Program-made: the position numbers and the translations under genes
The notes under the pieces: model-generated
Seen by the model: only the letters and a program-made list of their open reading frames with translations
Database searches by the model: none
What the model was told of the DNA's origin: nothing
Assembly: GCA_026182355.1 (NCBI GenBank)
Contig: JAPFBL010000370.1
Location: 248,001-312,000, forward strand
Direction of reading: 5' to 3'
DNA length: 64,000 nucleotides
From: Hermatobates lingyangjiaoensis
Taxonomy: Eukaryota > Arthropoda > Insecta > Hemiptera > Hermatobatidae
Part shown: one piece after another, positions 11,240-22,413 of the stretch
How positions within the stretch are numbered: position 1 is the first letter of the stretch
How the letters are laid out: every line of letters starts with the position of its first letter

Positions 11240-11405
11240 TATGGGTGTTTGTATCGGTCAGTGGACGCAGTCACGTCTCCGCTTCTTCCTTCTTTCTCTT
11301 TTTTTTTCTCCTCCCTGAAGACGGCACAGACAGCTGAAATGATCGAGAATAGTGAGTGTTAGTCCTCTTTTTTGCGTTTTTTGTGTTCTCTAGTTGTAAC
11401 TTGAT
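11240..11405 (+). mobile_element. family M single arm
   Basis: CTGAAGA, C, GGC...GCT, GAAATGATCGAG, then GTGAGTGTTAGTCCTC and TTCTCTAGTTGTAAC. It matches the arm at the right edge of the window (63.9-64.0 kb) in reverse. Stem II is imperfect here. Confidence 0.55.
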
Positions 11406-11414
11406 ATATATTAT

Positions 11415-11640
11415 ATATACAAAACTAAAGTTTATCGCGACTCGATCAGTTCTTCAGGTTAACCCATATTTTTTATCCCAAATTATATAAATATTGATAA
11501 AAGTATCGACCGTGGAATAGAAACAAAACTATAATAACTATAATAATAATAAAACTATAATAATAGAGACAAAAGTCCCGATAAACTTTAGTTTTGTTTC
11601 TATTGACACTTTTATCAATATTTATAATTATATATATATA
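11415..11640. mobile_element. family J foldback, internally deleted
   Basis: Arms share ATTGATAAAAGT, ATCGACCGTGGAATAG, CAAAACTA and AAAGTTTATCG around an AT-rich centre. The ribozyme-like portion is missing here but present in relatives at 27.15 and 46.5/47.7 kb. Confidence 0.55.
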
Positions 11641-11679
11641 TAATTTATATATATACATATATATATGTATATATTTAAA

Positions 11680-11770
11680 TTTTAGAAGCAGGCCTTTCTT
11701 AAGACATAGATTATTGAAAAAACACCAAACACATGCGATACACGTTTCTTAACAAGCATCTCTATTTTCC
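11680..11770 (-). pseudogene. Penelope-like peptide relic
   Basis: The minus strand reads FFNNLCLKKGLLLKFKYI, decayed but alignable by eye to FNKTCLKEGLLPKYTNI elsewhere. It ends at a TA-rich tract (11630-11675), as the other copies do. Confidence 0.4.
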
Positions 11771-11989
11771 TACGTAATATTCTCGTTATTATGTAATCAT
11801 TAATATTATCGTTATAATAATAATAATAATAATATATATATATATATATATAATATAACTTTATTATTATTATTAAAAATAACACCAAACTTAGTTGAGA
11901 CTTTTTTGGTTCACTAGAACAACGCTTCAAGTTACACAAAAAGGACGCATAGCAACAAAAAACTGACACAACACATTCTATTTTTGATT

Positions 11990-12860
11990 CTCATCGTCGA
12001 CAGGAGTAGAAGTATCATTCTCGGCAGTCAAACAATGACTCATGCATAATTCCTGTATAATCAACTCTAAATTAAACCAATTAAAATAATTAAAGGGCAT
12101 ATGACTACATAGATACCGACCTGGAGACGTTAGTTCTCTAGTTTACTATAATCCCTAGTAAAAAGTCAAACCATAAATGTCAACCAATAAATTATCAAGT
12201 TCAAAATGCTATCTTACTGATTTCTCTGTATAAGTACATATGAAAATATAATCATTCACCGAGATCTTAAAGTCCCCTTCGTTCTCGACTATGCAAAAGA
12301 CCGCTATAAAAAATTCCACAGTAAACTCTCAACTCATCCAAACCCACTTGCTCAAAATCTTTCCCAACTAGTAATCCCCACAAACCCCCAAAGACGACTA
12401 AAACGACAATGGCCACGTGACTTTCTGTCACCCTAAAGCTTAAACATAGTTACGGAGTGCCACCAATGGGTGTCCACCCGATTGACGTCACATAATCAAA
12501 AAGCTAAAGGAGTAACCCTAAATCAAAACTACTTCTAAATACATGAAATTGTAGTCGAAGTATCAAGAAAAAAAAAAGTACATATGAGAAGGTGTATTAA
12601 ATAAATTCAAAAACTATGGGAACTTTATCATATCGGGAATCCTTAAATCTTAAAATGTTTTATTCCTGAATTTATTTTTTTTCTTCTTTCGTCATCTTTA
12701 ACATTGTTTTTGATCGTTTTCCTTTCTCCCAATCAGTTTTATTTCCAAAATTAAAAAAAAAAATCATTTTAATTCATTTTTTGCTTATGTTTTAGTTTTA
12801 GTAATAAAATATAAAAAATTGGTAAATAGTTGAAAAATATAAAATTATTGAATAGGTTTT
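11990..12860. other. unassigned AT-rich DNA
   Basis: Includes a slightly GC-richer stretch at 12270-12500 with no long frame. TTCTCATCGTCGACAGGAG at 11988-12008 is weakly like a ribozyme core. No gene. Confidence 0.4.
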
Positions 12861-12872
12861 TATACCAGTATA
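12861..12872. repeat. SINE target-site duplication, left
   Basis: TATACCAGTATA here and TATACCACTATA at 13198-13209 differ at one base and flank the SINE exactly. Confidence 0.8.
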
Positions 12873-13197
12873 AGGGGGTCAGGCTAGCTCAGTGGTTACG
12901 TGCTCACCTCTGAACTGATAGGACTGGGGTTCGATCCTCACCTGGCCCTCGATTTATTCACGCGGGAGGTGAATAAATCTGAGCACGTCGTCCCTCGGAG
13001 AAGGACGTTAAACCGTCGGTCCCGAGCCTATACGATGTCAGTTACTCGTTAAAGATCCCTACTCTAAATACATTTGAGTTAAGCAAAATTTAGGACTCCC
13101 ACTGTAGAATCAATCTTGATTGTGTGGTACCACAAAGGGCCAATGCTTGGCCTACGTGTGTTCCCTTGTGGGACTGCCACTGCAACCTAACCTAACC
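12873..13197 (+). mobile_element. tRNA-derived SINE, full length
   Basis: The head GCTAGCTCAGTGGTTACG is a box A, and GGTTCGATCC is a box B for RNA polymerase III. A central block (CTCGGAGAAGGACGTTAAAC, GGTCCCGAGCC, CTCGTTAAAGATCCC) is like the widely shared metazoan SINE central domain. The tail runs through GTGTGGTACCACAAAGGG to CCTAACCTAACC. Target duplications flank it at 12861 and 13198. Copies of the same type are at 19311 and 20450. Confidence 0.88.
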
Positions 13198-13554
13198 TAT
13201 ACCACTATAGCGTTTTCTGTACGGAATTCTAGGTAATGTCAATATATTCACAGCTTAATTACAAACTAATCTTTGTTTAAAAACCTGCACAGACTAATGC
13301 TGGCATGCCTTAATTATAATTATTGATTCAGTTTTTTTAATTCTTCACCTTTGAAATTATTTTTGATGGTTTCCTTTTTGTTTATTGACCAAAACTGAAA
13401 AATTAATTTAATTCATTAATTGATTCTTTTTTAGATTTCCTCATGAAATAAAAATTAGATAATCGTTGAAAAAAAAAATTGTATAAGTTTTTATATCAAA
13501 ATGGGGGTTTTCGTATTAAAAAAAAAACAATTCTTTGGTATTTCCAACATTTTG

Positions 13555-13640
13555 ATAGCTAAGTTATATTGCAATTGGAGTTACACAAGGGAACACATAT
13601 AGGTCGAACATTGGCCCTTTGTGATACCATACAAAGAAGA
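13555..13640 (-). mobile_element. SINE tail fragment
   Basis: ACAAGGGAACACATATAGG then CATTGGCCCTTTGTGATACC is the complement of the type 1 SINE tail without its head. It sits about 90 bp from the SINE at 13722. Confidence 0.65.
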
Positions 13641-13721
13641 ATGATAATTTTAAATTAATTTTTAAAACTTTTAATTATACGTAACTCAAGTGTATATATA
13701 TTTCTTTTATTTATGGGTGAT

Positions 13722-13997
13722 AACATCAGCCGTTTACCGGCTTTTTGTTTGATCGGTGATTCTACTGATTTTACATTGGGAATTCTAAATTTTGTCTTAC
13801 TCAAGTGTATTTTGAGAGGGGATCTTTAACGAGTACTTGACATCGAACAGACTCGGGACCGACGCCTTCACATCCACTACCGACCGACGATGTACTCAGG
13901 TTTCTTCACTTCCCGCCTGGATAAAACGGCCAGCTGGGGATGAACCCCGTACTACTAAACCAGAGGCGAGTACGCTAACCACTCAGCTAACGTGGCC
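13722..13997 (-). mobile_element. tRNA-derived SINE, second tail type
   Basis: Minus-strand copy: the head complement (CTCAGCTAACGTGG) is at about 13983-13997 and the central domain (GATCTTTAACGAGTAC) at 13821-13836. The tail reads through GTAGAATCA then CGATCAAA. The same tail ends the copy at 30902-31165 (GGCTGGTATTATCACCC), so two subfamilies with different 3' ends coexist. Confidence 0.75.
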
Positions 13998-14029
13998 GTC
14001 AAGTATATATTTAGATTCATGCATTTCGT

Positions 14030-14225
14030 CATTACCACAGAGGTTAGTATTATTAAGATTAGAAATATAATATACCGTCTTACCTCGTACAGTGCTGCTG
14101 CTGTAGCTCTCGGACCGGTTTCGGGTGTCACCCATCTTCGGGTGACACCTGAAACCGGTCCGAGAGCTACAGCAGCAATGTACGAGGTAAGACAGTATAT
14201 TATATTTCTAATATTGATATATATT
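14030..14225. mobile_element. family G foldback
   Basis: Arms of about 75 bp (14060-14133 and 14139-14207) share GTCTTACCTCGTAC and CTCTCGGACCGG. The minus motif at 14115-14146: CCGAAGA, T, hairpin GGGTG / CACCC, GAA, palindrome ACCGGT, C. The loop is so short that the two motifs overlap. Family twin at 32660-32905. Confidence 0.75.
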
Positions 14226-14760
14226 TACAGTAGAGATCATTAACGAATGCTAAAGACCCAAGATCTAGAGTGGGTGTTGAACTCCGGACCTAACAGTTCA
14301 GACGTCAGCACGTTGCCACTAGCTAACCTGGTCCACCTAACGACAGCTGCATTAATAACCCATCTTAGTTCATAGACTGCTCAGACAGAGCTGATACATA
14401 TTAATTATTATCAATATAAGTTATAACAGTTTATTAACTGCATGAATATATACATTTTTTTTATTAATAGTAACACCACATATAGTAGTCATAGCATAGT
14501 GGAAATTACTTTCAACTGATAATATATTTAATTTTAATCTCGAATAGAACTTCGATTTAGGATAAAGTTAATCAAAGGAGAATGGTTTAAACGAAAAGTT
14601 CAAGATTCTAATTTATTTTTCTCGTAATTAAATTAATTTGAAAACATTATTCTAACCATATAGTGTTTTACTAATTTGTATCAAACCGCTCCCATTTACA
14701 TATACTTTTATACTAGTCTATACAAGAAATCACTTATTCTTATATTAGTAATGGTATAAT
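14226..14760. other. spacer with tRNA-like scrap
   Basis: 14262-14345 has GTGTTGAACTCCGGACC and CCACTAGCTAACC, perhaps an old minus-strand tRNA-SINE head. The remainder is AT-rich. Confidence 0.4.
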
Positions 14761-14767
14761 TATGTGA

Positions 14768-16080
14768 CTTCATCATTATCATCAACAACAACAACAACAA
14801 AACCAACACCAACACCATCATCACCACCACTACTACAACCACAAACAACAACAAACAACAAAACCAACACTAACACCACCATCACCACCACTACTACAAC
14901 CACAAACAACAATAAACAACAAAACCAACACCAACACCACCATCACCACCACTACTACAACCACAAACAACAACAAACAACAAAACCAACACCAACACCA
15001 TCATCACCACCACTACTACAACCACAAACAACAACAAACAACAAAACCAACACCAACACCATCATCACCACCACTACTACAACCACAAAACAACAAACAA
15101 AACCAACACCAACACCATCATCACCACCACTACTACAACCACAAACAACAATAACAACAAAACCAACACTAACACCATCACCACACCACAAACACAAACA
15201 CAACAAACAACAAAACCAACACCAACACCATCATCACCACCACTACTACAACCACAAACAACAATAAACAACAAAACCAACACCAACACCATCATCACCA
15301 CCACTACTACAACCACAAACAACAACAAACAACAAAACCAACACCAACACCCCATCACCACCACTACTACAACCACAAACAACAACAAACAACAAAACCA
15401 ACACCAACACCACCATCACCACCACTACTACAACCACAAACAACAACAAACAACAAAACCAACACCAACACCACCATCACCACCACTACTACAACCACAA
15501 ACAACAATAAACAACAAAACCAACACCAACACCATCATCACCACCACTACTACAACCACAAACAACAACAACAAACAACAAAACCAACACCAACACCACC
15601 ATCACCACCACTACTACAACCACAAAGAACAACAAACAACAAAACCAACACCAACACCATCATCACCACCACTACTACAACAACAAACAACAACAAACAA
15701 CAAAACCAACACCAACACTACCATCACCACCACTACTACAACCACAAACAACAAACCCAACACCAACACCATCATTACCACCACTACTACAACCACAAAC
15801 AACAACAAACAACAAAACCAACACCAACACTACCATCACCACCACTACTACAACCACAAACAACAACAACAACAAACAACAAAACCAACACCAACACCAC
15901 CATCACCACCACTACTACAACCACAAACAACAACACCAACACCAACACTACCATCACCACCACTACTACAACCACAAACAACAACAACCACAAACAACAA
16001 TACCAACACCAACACCACCTTCACCACCACTACTACGACCACAAACAACAACAACAAACAACAAATACTTAACAACAACG
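14768..16080 (+). repeat. 61-bp G-free minisatellite
   Basis: About twenty copies of a 61-bp unit; the block CACCACCACTACTACAACC recurs at 14822, 14883, 14944 and 15005. The plus strand is almost free of G, so the array is strongly strand-asymmetric. As 61 is not a multiple of 3, each copy shifts frame. The long Thr/Asn/His and Val/Leu/Cys frames are noise. Local indels show expansion by slippage or unequal exchange. Confidence 0.95.
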
Positions 16081-16379
16081 ACACAACAAGATTGATCATG
16101 ACAAAAAAAATGTATAATTTTTCTTCTCAGAATTTCGTATACTACAATAATCATAAAAATAGCTTTATTACTTGTGTAATCTGTTGCGGTGTGATATTTA
16201 CTAATATTGGGAAATTTCAAAAATTACGTTTCAGAATGGTTTAAACGAAAATTTCAAGATTCTAATTTTTTTTCTAGTAATTAAATTAATTCGAAAACAT
16301 TAATCTAATCACACAGTGTTTTACTACTTTGTACAAAACCACTCCCATTAACATACTCGTATACTTTTATACTAGTCTA

Positions 16380-16895
16380 TCGCACAAAAATGAGTTAATA
16401 TCAAAACTAACAACTCGTTCAAACACATAGTGTTCTGCTTGAGGTTTACAAAAAAAAAGAATATACAGATCGAATTATTTGAATTTTAATACAATATATA
16501 AATGTTGAATCGAACTGTTGAGGCATTTAAAAAGGGAATTTATAAGAAAATCGACTTAATTTATCCTAAACCATATTAAAACATGGCAACATACTAAAAT
16601 TATAAAATGGTTTACGTTTCAGTATGTTATCGTGTTTTATAAAAGTTCTGGATTAATTAAGTAAATTTTTTACTAATTCACTTGTTAAAAACCTCAATAG
16701 TGCAATTCAACAATTATATACTCGTATTGTGTTCAATATCAAATAATTCACTATGATGTTCTTAAAGCTCGCAGATATGCTTATTTGTTTAGATGTAAGC
16801 CTGAAGAAGAACACCAAGTGTTTGAAACGCGTTGTTAGTTTCATATTAAACTCATTTTTGTGTGGAGACCAAATCTTTTTAATTTCCCAATATAT
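16380..16895. mobile_element. family D foldback, long spacer
   Basis: The left motif (minus) is at about 16410-16445, with decayed palindrome AACTCG. The right motif (plus) at about 16798-16835 is CTGAAGA, A, GAACAC / GTGTTT, GAAACGCGTTGTTAG. It ends TGTGTGGAGACC. The spacer contains diverged inner arms. Confidence 0.65.
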
Positions 16896-17154
16896 ATATT
16901 TGTTTCTTTGTCAAAAAAAACAACCATTTTTATTTCTTAAACATTCCAGTTGTACAAAAGAACTAGAAAAATAACAAGTAGGATACTGGTGTAGTTTTAG
17001 CTACAAGGACAAAAGAATCGGTCTTCTGATAAACTCTAAAACTTTGGTTGTAATGTCAAGTGAGTTTGCAATTGTGGCATAGAATCAGTGGTTAGGTCAA
17101 AAACTAAGAAAATCTGCGTACATGGTAATGAGTATGTTGCACTTGCAATATTTC

Positions 17155-18660
17155 ATTGACACTTACTGAAACCTAACATGTAGAAGGAGTTACGGAAACT
17201 GCAGATATTCTGAAGAATTATAGAATAGGTCAGGGATGGGGAACCTTTCTCAGAGTAAAGGCCATTTTAGCACCGTCCACTTCCCCCAAAAGCCGCCACG
17301 AATAGATAAGCAAATTCTTATATAGTAGTTATATTGTAAAATACTTGATCTATCATTATATTACTAGATCAGTACATCTAAATCTGTTTTGCATCTTTCA
17401 AAAGGATTCAGTAGTGTCCTTACTGCCTTCGTTTATTACATTTGTTAACCCAGGAAAATTATTTCCCATAAGCTTAGACTTTTCAAGCAATGATTAATGA
17501 ATAGTCTTCTTCCTAAATGCCAGAATTTTTTTGTTTTTATTACCATAATTGTAATTCTATATATTTTGAAAAATTTTTCTCAACAAACTGTAGAAGGCCA
17601 CATGCGGGCCTTAAGGCCGCGGATTCCCAACGCCTGGAATAGGTACTATGAGACTTACTGAAACCTAACATGTAGAAGGAGTTACGGAAAGTGGAGATAT
17701 TCTGAAGAAGTATAGAAAAGGTATTATGACACTTACTGAAACCTAACTTGTAGTAAGAGTTACGGAAAGTGGAGATATTCTGAAGAAGTATAGAAAAGGT
17801 ATTATGACACTTACTGAAACCCAACTTGTAGTAAGAGTTACGGAAACTGCAGACATTCTGAAGAAGTGTAGAAAAGGTATTATGACACTTACTGAAACCC
17901 AACTTGTAGTAAGAGTTACGGAAACTGCAGATATTCTGAAGAAGTGTAGAAAAGGTATTATGACACTTACTGAAACCCAACATGTAGAAGGAGTTACGGA
18001 AACTGCAGATATTCTGAAGAAGTATAGAAAAGGTATTATGACACTTACTGAAACCCAACTTGTAGTAGGAGTTACGGAAACTGCAGATATTCTGAAGAAG
18101 TATAGAAAAGGTATTATGACATTTACTGAAACCCAACATGTAGAAGGAGTTACGGAAACTGCAGATATTCTGAAGAAGTATAGAAAAGGTATTATGACAC
18201 TTACTGAAACCCAACTTGTAGTAAGAGTTACGGAAACTGCAGATATTCTGAAGAAGTATAGAAAAGGTATTATGACACTTACTGAAACCCAACTTGTAGT
18301 AAGAGTTACGGAAACTGCAGATATTCTGAAGAAGTATAGAAAAGGTATTATGACATTTACTGAAACCCAACATGTAGTAAGAGTTACGGAAACTGCAGAT
18401 ATTCTGAAGAAGTATAGAAAAGGTATTATGACACTTACTGAAACCCAACTTGTAGTAAGAGTTACGGAAACTGCAGATATTCTGAAGAAGTGTAGAAAAG
18501 GTATTATGACACTTACTGAAACCCAACTTGTAGTAAGAGTTACGGAAACTGCAGATATTCTGAAGAAGTGTAGAAAAGGTATTATGACACTTACTGAAAC
18601 CCAACTTTTAGTAGGAGTTACGGAAACTGCAGATATTCTGAAGAAGTATAGAAATGGTTA
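17155..18660 (+). repeat. 78-bp tandem array
   Basis: Thirteen or so near-identical 78-bp units (key text ACTGAAACCCAAC, GAGTTACGGAAACTGCAG, ATTCTGAAGAAG) from about 17640, plus one outlying unit at 17155-17225. The period is a multiple of 3, so both strands stay open for hundreds of codons (26-residue repeats; TETADILKKYRK plus, FSKCHNTFSILLQN minus). I favour a non-coding satellite: the flanks have no start context or continuing gene. The array was split by the hAT MITE at 17231. Confidence 0.85.
17231..17636. mobile_element. hAT-type MITE
   Basis: Ends are CAGGGATGGGGAACC and the complement of CAGGCGTTGGGAATCC. A perfect 8-bp target duplication GAATAGGT lies at 17223-17230 and 17637-17644. 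The 8-bp duplication and CAGGG-type end fit hAT elements. No transposase frame. It sits inside the first units of the 78-bp array, so it is younger than that part of the array. Confidence 0.85.
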
Positions 18661-19297
18661 AATATGGAAGTGAAGTAAGGGGTTGGAATTGATAATCAGA
18701 AATGTTTGATGGCTACTTAGTCCACTCTGCTTTATGCTTTTAAAAATCTAAGAGGCTTCGGAAATATATCGAAAAATATTAGGAAAAATATTACTCAGTT
18801 TGCGAGGTTTACGCTAAAATTGAAGTCTTACAAAAAACAAAAGAGTTGGAAGATGAAAAGAGAGTGCAGGAAAGATATTTGTAATAACTTTACCAATACT
18901 ATATTATTGACATCAGGAAAAAAAAACTAAAAATAGAAATGATCGAATCAGTTTGATGATTTCTAGATTCAGAAGGGGTGCAGTATCTCGACTAGTACAA
19001 CGTGACTGTTGATTAAATTACGGGGGAATCCCCGTTCTGAAATTTAGATTTCAACTGGTTAAGGTAGAATATAAGCGCTTGGGAAGGGAGCTTCTGTCTG
19101 TACTTGTATAAATCACTCTGATTGTTTGATTCTCTCTGATATTTACTTGATCTCAGAGCTCTTTTCCTCATTCCATATACCAATTCCATTAAGAGGAACA
19201 AATCCTAAGAAGAATATATCTATTGTTAATTGTGATTTAGTAATGACAGTATTATGCTGGGCAGTATTACAAAGCCAACGTAAGACTGCCGAAGCAG
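18661..19297. other. spacer after the satellite
   Basis: AT-rich; short frames at 19013-19201 and 19126-19311 are not recognisable. Confidence 0.4.
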
Positions 19298-19647
19298 TAG
19301 TTACTAAGTAGGTTAGGTTAGGTTAGGTTGCAGTGGCAGTCCCACAAGAGAACATACTTAGGCCGAGCATTGGCCCTTTGTGATACCACACAATGAAGAT
19401 TGATTCTATAGTGGTAGTCCTAAATTTTGCCTAACTCAAGTGTATTTAGAGTAGGGGATCTTTAACGAGTACCTGACATCGTACAGGCTCGGGACAGACA
19501 GTTTAACGTCCTTCTCCGAGGGACGACATGCTCAGATTTATTCGCGTGAATAAATCGAGGGCCAGGTGGGGATCGAACCCTGGTCCTATCAGTTTCAGAG
19601 GCGAGCACGTAACCACTGAGCTAGCCTGACCCCTTAGTTACTAAGTA
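19298..19647 (-). mobile_element. tRNA-derived SINE with TSDs
   Basis: The element is 19311-19634 on the minus strand, type 1 tail. The tail at the left reads GGTTAGGTTAGGTTGCAG, i.e. TTAGG-type units. The head complement is CCACTGAGCTAGCCTGACCC. Exact 13-bp duplications TAGTTACTAAGTA flank it at 19298-19310 and 19635-19647. Confidence 0.9.
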
Positions 19648-19879
19648 ACGTAATACTTAGTTGCTCACGAATAAAGTAATTTCTATGACTCATCAGAAAA
19701 TTTGAAAGCAACTAGATGAGTTGATTCTACACTGTCATAAAAGGACCCCAGAAAAAAATATCAAGAGCGACCTAGAGGCAAACATTTGTATGGCTTACAA
19801 ACAAACAAAGTATTAAGAATGACAGACATATTTTTGGAAAGAACATATGACTCAAAGTTATAATTTTAATTAATTAATT

Positions 19880-20340
19880 GTGCAATCTGTTATAGTGTGG
19901 TATTTATTTATATTAGGGAAAGTATTATGTCCACTGAATAACCACCCCAGCAAAGCAGGTAATTAAGAATCTGTTTTATTAATAAATTAGAACATGTTTC
20001 TGTATGTTGTTTAAAGTTAAGGATTAATTAAACCATTTTAATACTATTCGCATGCTATCACTCAATACTGTCAGATATTCAACTGACAAACATTGTATTC
20101 AATTTTAATTAATTCACCCCGATGTTCCTAAAGCTTATATATGCATAATTTTCTAGATATAACCTGGAGAATAACATCGTATTTTCGATATTTCGAAGAA
20201 CTATATCATAGTTTCGAAGAACATGAATATTTCTAGATATAAGAACATCAATGGTTCGAAATGCGTTGTTAGTTTTTTTATAATAAACTTTTTTGTGTAG
20301 TAACATAATACTTTCCCCAATATGTTATAATTTTAGTTGT
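19880..20340. mobile_element. family D foldback relic
   Basis: Outer text TGTGCAATCTGTTATAGTG on the left is mirrored on the right near 20325. The inner block with CAGATATTCAACTGAC and TTCCTAAAGCTTATATATGC matches 2640-2760. The right motif (20245-20270) keeps GAAATGCGTTGTTAG; its core is lost. Confidence 0.6.
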
Positions 20341-20438
20341 CACCTTAGTATCTGTATTACAGAAGAGCCATGCTACACATAGGAGGTCGCATTCCCAACT
20401 TGCTATAAATTTATGACGCTGTTAAAGAACATATAAGT

Positions 20439-20748
20439 TAGTTATGAAAAAGGGGCCAGGCTAGCTCAGTGGTTACGTGCTCGCCTCTGATCTGATAGGA
20501 CCGGTGTTCGATCCTCACCTGGCCCTCAATTTATTCACGCGGGAGGCGAATTTATTCACCCCGAGCCTGTACGATGTCAGGTACTCGTTAAAGATCCCTA
20601 CTCTAAATACACTTGAGTTAGGCAAAAATTTAGGACTCCCACAGTAGAATCAATCTTCATTGTATGGTATCACAAAGGGCCAATGCTCGGCCTACGTGTG
20701 TTCCCTTGTGGAACTGCCACTACAACCTAACCTAACCTAGTTATGAAA
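20439..20748 (+). mobile_element. tRNA-derived SINE, internal deletion, with TSDs
   Basis: The SINE is 20450-20737. It lacks about 40 bases of the central block (no GGACGTTAA), yet head and tail are intact and it ends CCTAACCTAACC. The 11-bp duplication TAGTTATGAAA lies at 20439-20449 and 20738-20748. Confidence 0.88.
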
Positions 20749-20749
20749 T

Positions 20750-21630
20750 GATCTTCATACAAAAGCCTGTAGTTTTACCTTTGTTTCTATGTTTGGTAAT
20801 GTGGTTTATAGTGTTACTTGAAGCTAGAAGAAGAATAATCGAAGAAACGACTCTAGATCAAAATATTTTACGCAGTGTAGTTGATCTCAAGTCTTCATTA
20901 AAGATTCAGGCTTTAATAATTTTGAAAATGACAGATTTAATAGTACTGTTTTAAAATAGTGAAAAATGAGGAATGAGCACTAACGCACATGCTATGAGTA
21001 AAAAAGAGAAGGAATTATTGTAAGAACTAATAAATACGAGTATATAACAACAATTTCCAAAGTAGAAAATCCTTCTAAAGGAGCTTATAATGTGCAGTGC
21101 TAGGACAAAACAAGAATTTTATTACAAGGATTATGACTGAATTTTTTCTCAATAACAAACAGCCAATTACATTGTTAGTGTCTTTTACTCAGGACAATGT
21201 CAGCTTTGATAGGAATATCACCACTAAAATAAAAGCTATTTTGATATATCTCTAGGGAAAAAGTATCAAATATATTTAGAATAGTCGACTATGCTTGTAT
21301 TAAATATTTCACAGTAATGTCTTCCTTAACTATATAATATGAATGAAACAATGGAAGGAATAAAATAAATTATATGGTGTAAGTAGTTGAGGTTGCCTGC
21401 GGCGATTGGCTGACCTCATAAAGGCATTATTGTACTTACCAAAGAGCACCCTTTAACAGACTTCCTGTAAGGAGGTTACTTATTTTTAACTACCACAATC
21501 GCCCAATCAAATAAACTCATAGACAAATAGGAATGGTGGTTCAACTCATGTCTCCTTGAGTAAAACCGATAACTAACAATTGAGATAAAACGTCTAATTC
21601 ATGACGTGCTTAGGATAGTCGTGATCATGG
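20750..21630. other. unassigned DNA
   Basis: A 68-codon frame at 20748-20954 is not recognised. 21380-21480 is slightly GC-richer (GGTTGCCTGCGGCGATTGGC). No repeat twin found. Confidence 0.4.
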
Positions 21631-21638
21631 CCGTCATA

Positions 21639-21663
21639 TATATATATATATAATAAATATATA

Positions 21664-21696
<33 letters not shown>

Positions 21697-21935
21697 GATC
21701 AAACCACAATAAGAAATGGGAAAACAAGACTAAGATCTTTCAACCGTAACAAGCGGTCTTCGTTAGAGTCAAAAACCCAACCCTCAGTTGGGTTTTTGAC
21801 TCTGACGAAGACCGCTTGTTACGGTTGAAAGATCTTAGTCTTGTTTTCCCATTTCTTATTGTGGTTTGATCATTGATTGTTATTTCACGTGTTTATGTGA
21901 AACCTTTATATATATATATATATATATATGTTTTG
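21639..21935. mobile_element. family A foldback between TA tracts
   Basis: Arms of about 100 bp meet at the short centre 21779-21785 and are almost perfect. TA tracts at 21639-21690 and 21908-21930 flank it. The outer end carries TTTCAC-GTGTTTAT-GTGAAA, a small hairpin kept in most A copies. The plus-strand motif is listed at 21798-21840. Confidence 0.85.
21798..21840 (+). ncRNA. hammerhead-like ribozyme motif, family A
   Basis: GACT (21798-21801), CTGACGA (21802-21808), AG, hairpin ACCG / CGGT (21811-21825), one T, GAA (21827-21829), palindrome AGATCT (21830-21835), T, then AGTC (21837-21840), which pairs with GACT. Extra bases flank stem II on both sides, so this is the least canonical of the good motifs. 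Confidence 0.55.
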
Positions 21936-22412
21936 TTGAACGACCTTTGTACTGTGGCATAAATAAATTTCATTGTTTCATCTTTCAAGTTTTCTCACCT
22001 TTGTTTTAAATCTTTCTGGTACTAAATACACTTGTTTTCCAAATGCTTTATTATTTTTAACTGGCATGTTTCGGTCTCCTTGACCATCTTCAGAGTTAAT
22101 CATATTCAAAAAAAAAAAAACAACTTATTACTACTAACTACCACTATATGCACTCTATATAGTGGTAGTTAGTAGGAATAATTTTTTTTTATACATATGA
22201 TTAACTCTGAAGATGGTCAAGGAGACCGAAACATGTCAGTGATAATGAATAAAGCATTTGGAGAACTAGTATATTTAGTACCAGAAAGATTTAAAACAAA
22301 GGTGAGAAAACTTGAAAGATGGACAATGAAATTTATTCATGCCACAGTACAAAGGTTGTTCAACAAAACATGTATAAAAGAAGGATTGCTCCCCAAATTT
22401 ACAAATATAAGT
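21936..22412. mobile_element. family H foldback with ORF fragment
   Basis: The left arm (21941-22165) and right arm (22140-22410) are near-complementary. Motifs: minus at 22066-22098, plus at 22204-22240. Downstream of the plus motif the frame reads NKAFGELVYLVPERFKTK, then FNKTCIKEGLLPKFTNI. It is cut at 22412 by the LTR element. A ribozyme-like motif directly upstream of this peptide is the expected start of a Penelope-like element. Confidence 0.75.
22204..22240 (+). ncRNA. hammerhead-like ribozyme motif, family H
   Basis: ACT (22204-22206), CTGAAGA (22207-22213), extra T, hairpin GGTC-AAGGA-GACC (22215-22227), GAA, palindrome ACATGT (22231-22236), C (22237), AGT (22238-22240) pairing with ACT. 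The second copy at 26919-26952 is identical across the motif. Confidence 0.62.
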
Positions 22413-22413
22413 A

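Noticed and set aside
14764..16220. Ten overlapping frames in the 61-bp minisatellite
   Set aside because: Frame shifts with every unit and composition is pure low complexity, so no protein.
17640..18660. Satellite-encoded hammerhead ribozyme
   Set aside because: CTGAAGA and TGAAAC occur in each unit, but the putative stem II (AAGTGT/ACACTT) is broken in most copies (AAGTAT) and four extra bases precede GAAAC.
19311..19330. Interstitial telomere array
   Set aside because: Only three TTAGG-type units and they are the tail of a SINE with target duplications.
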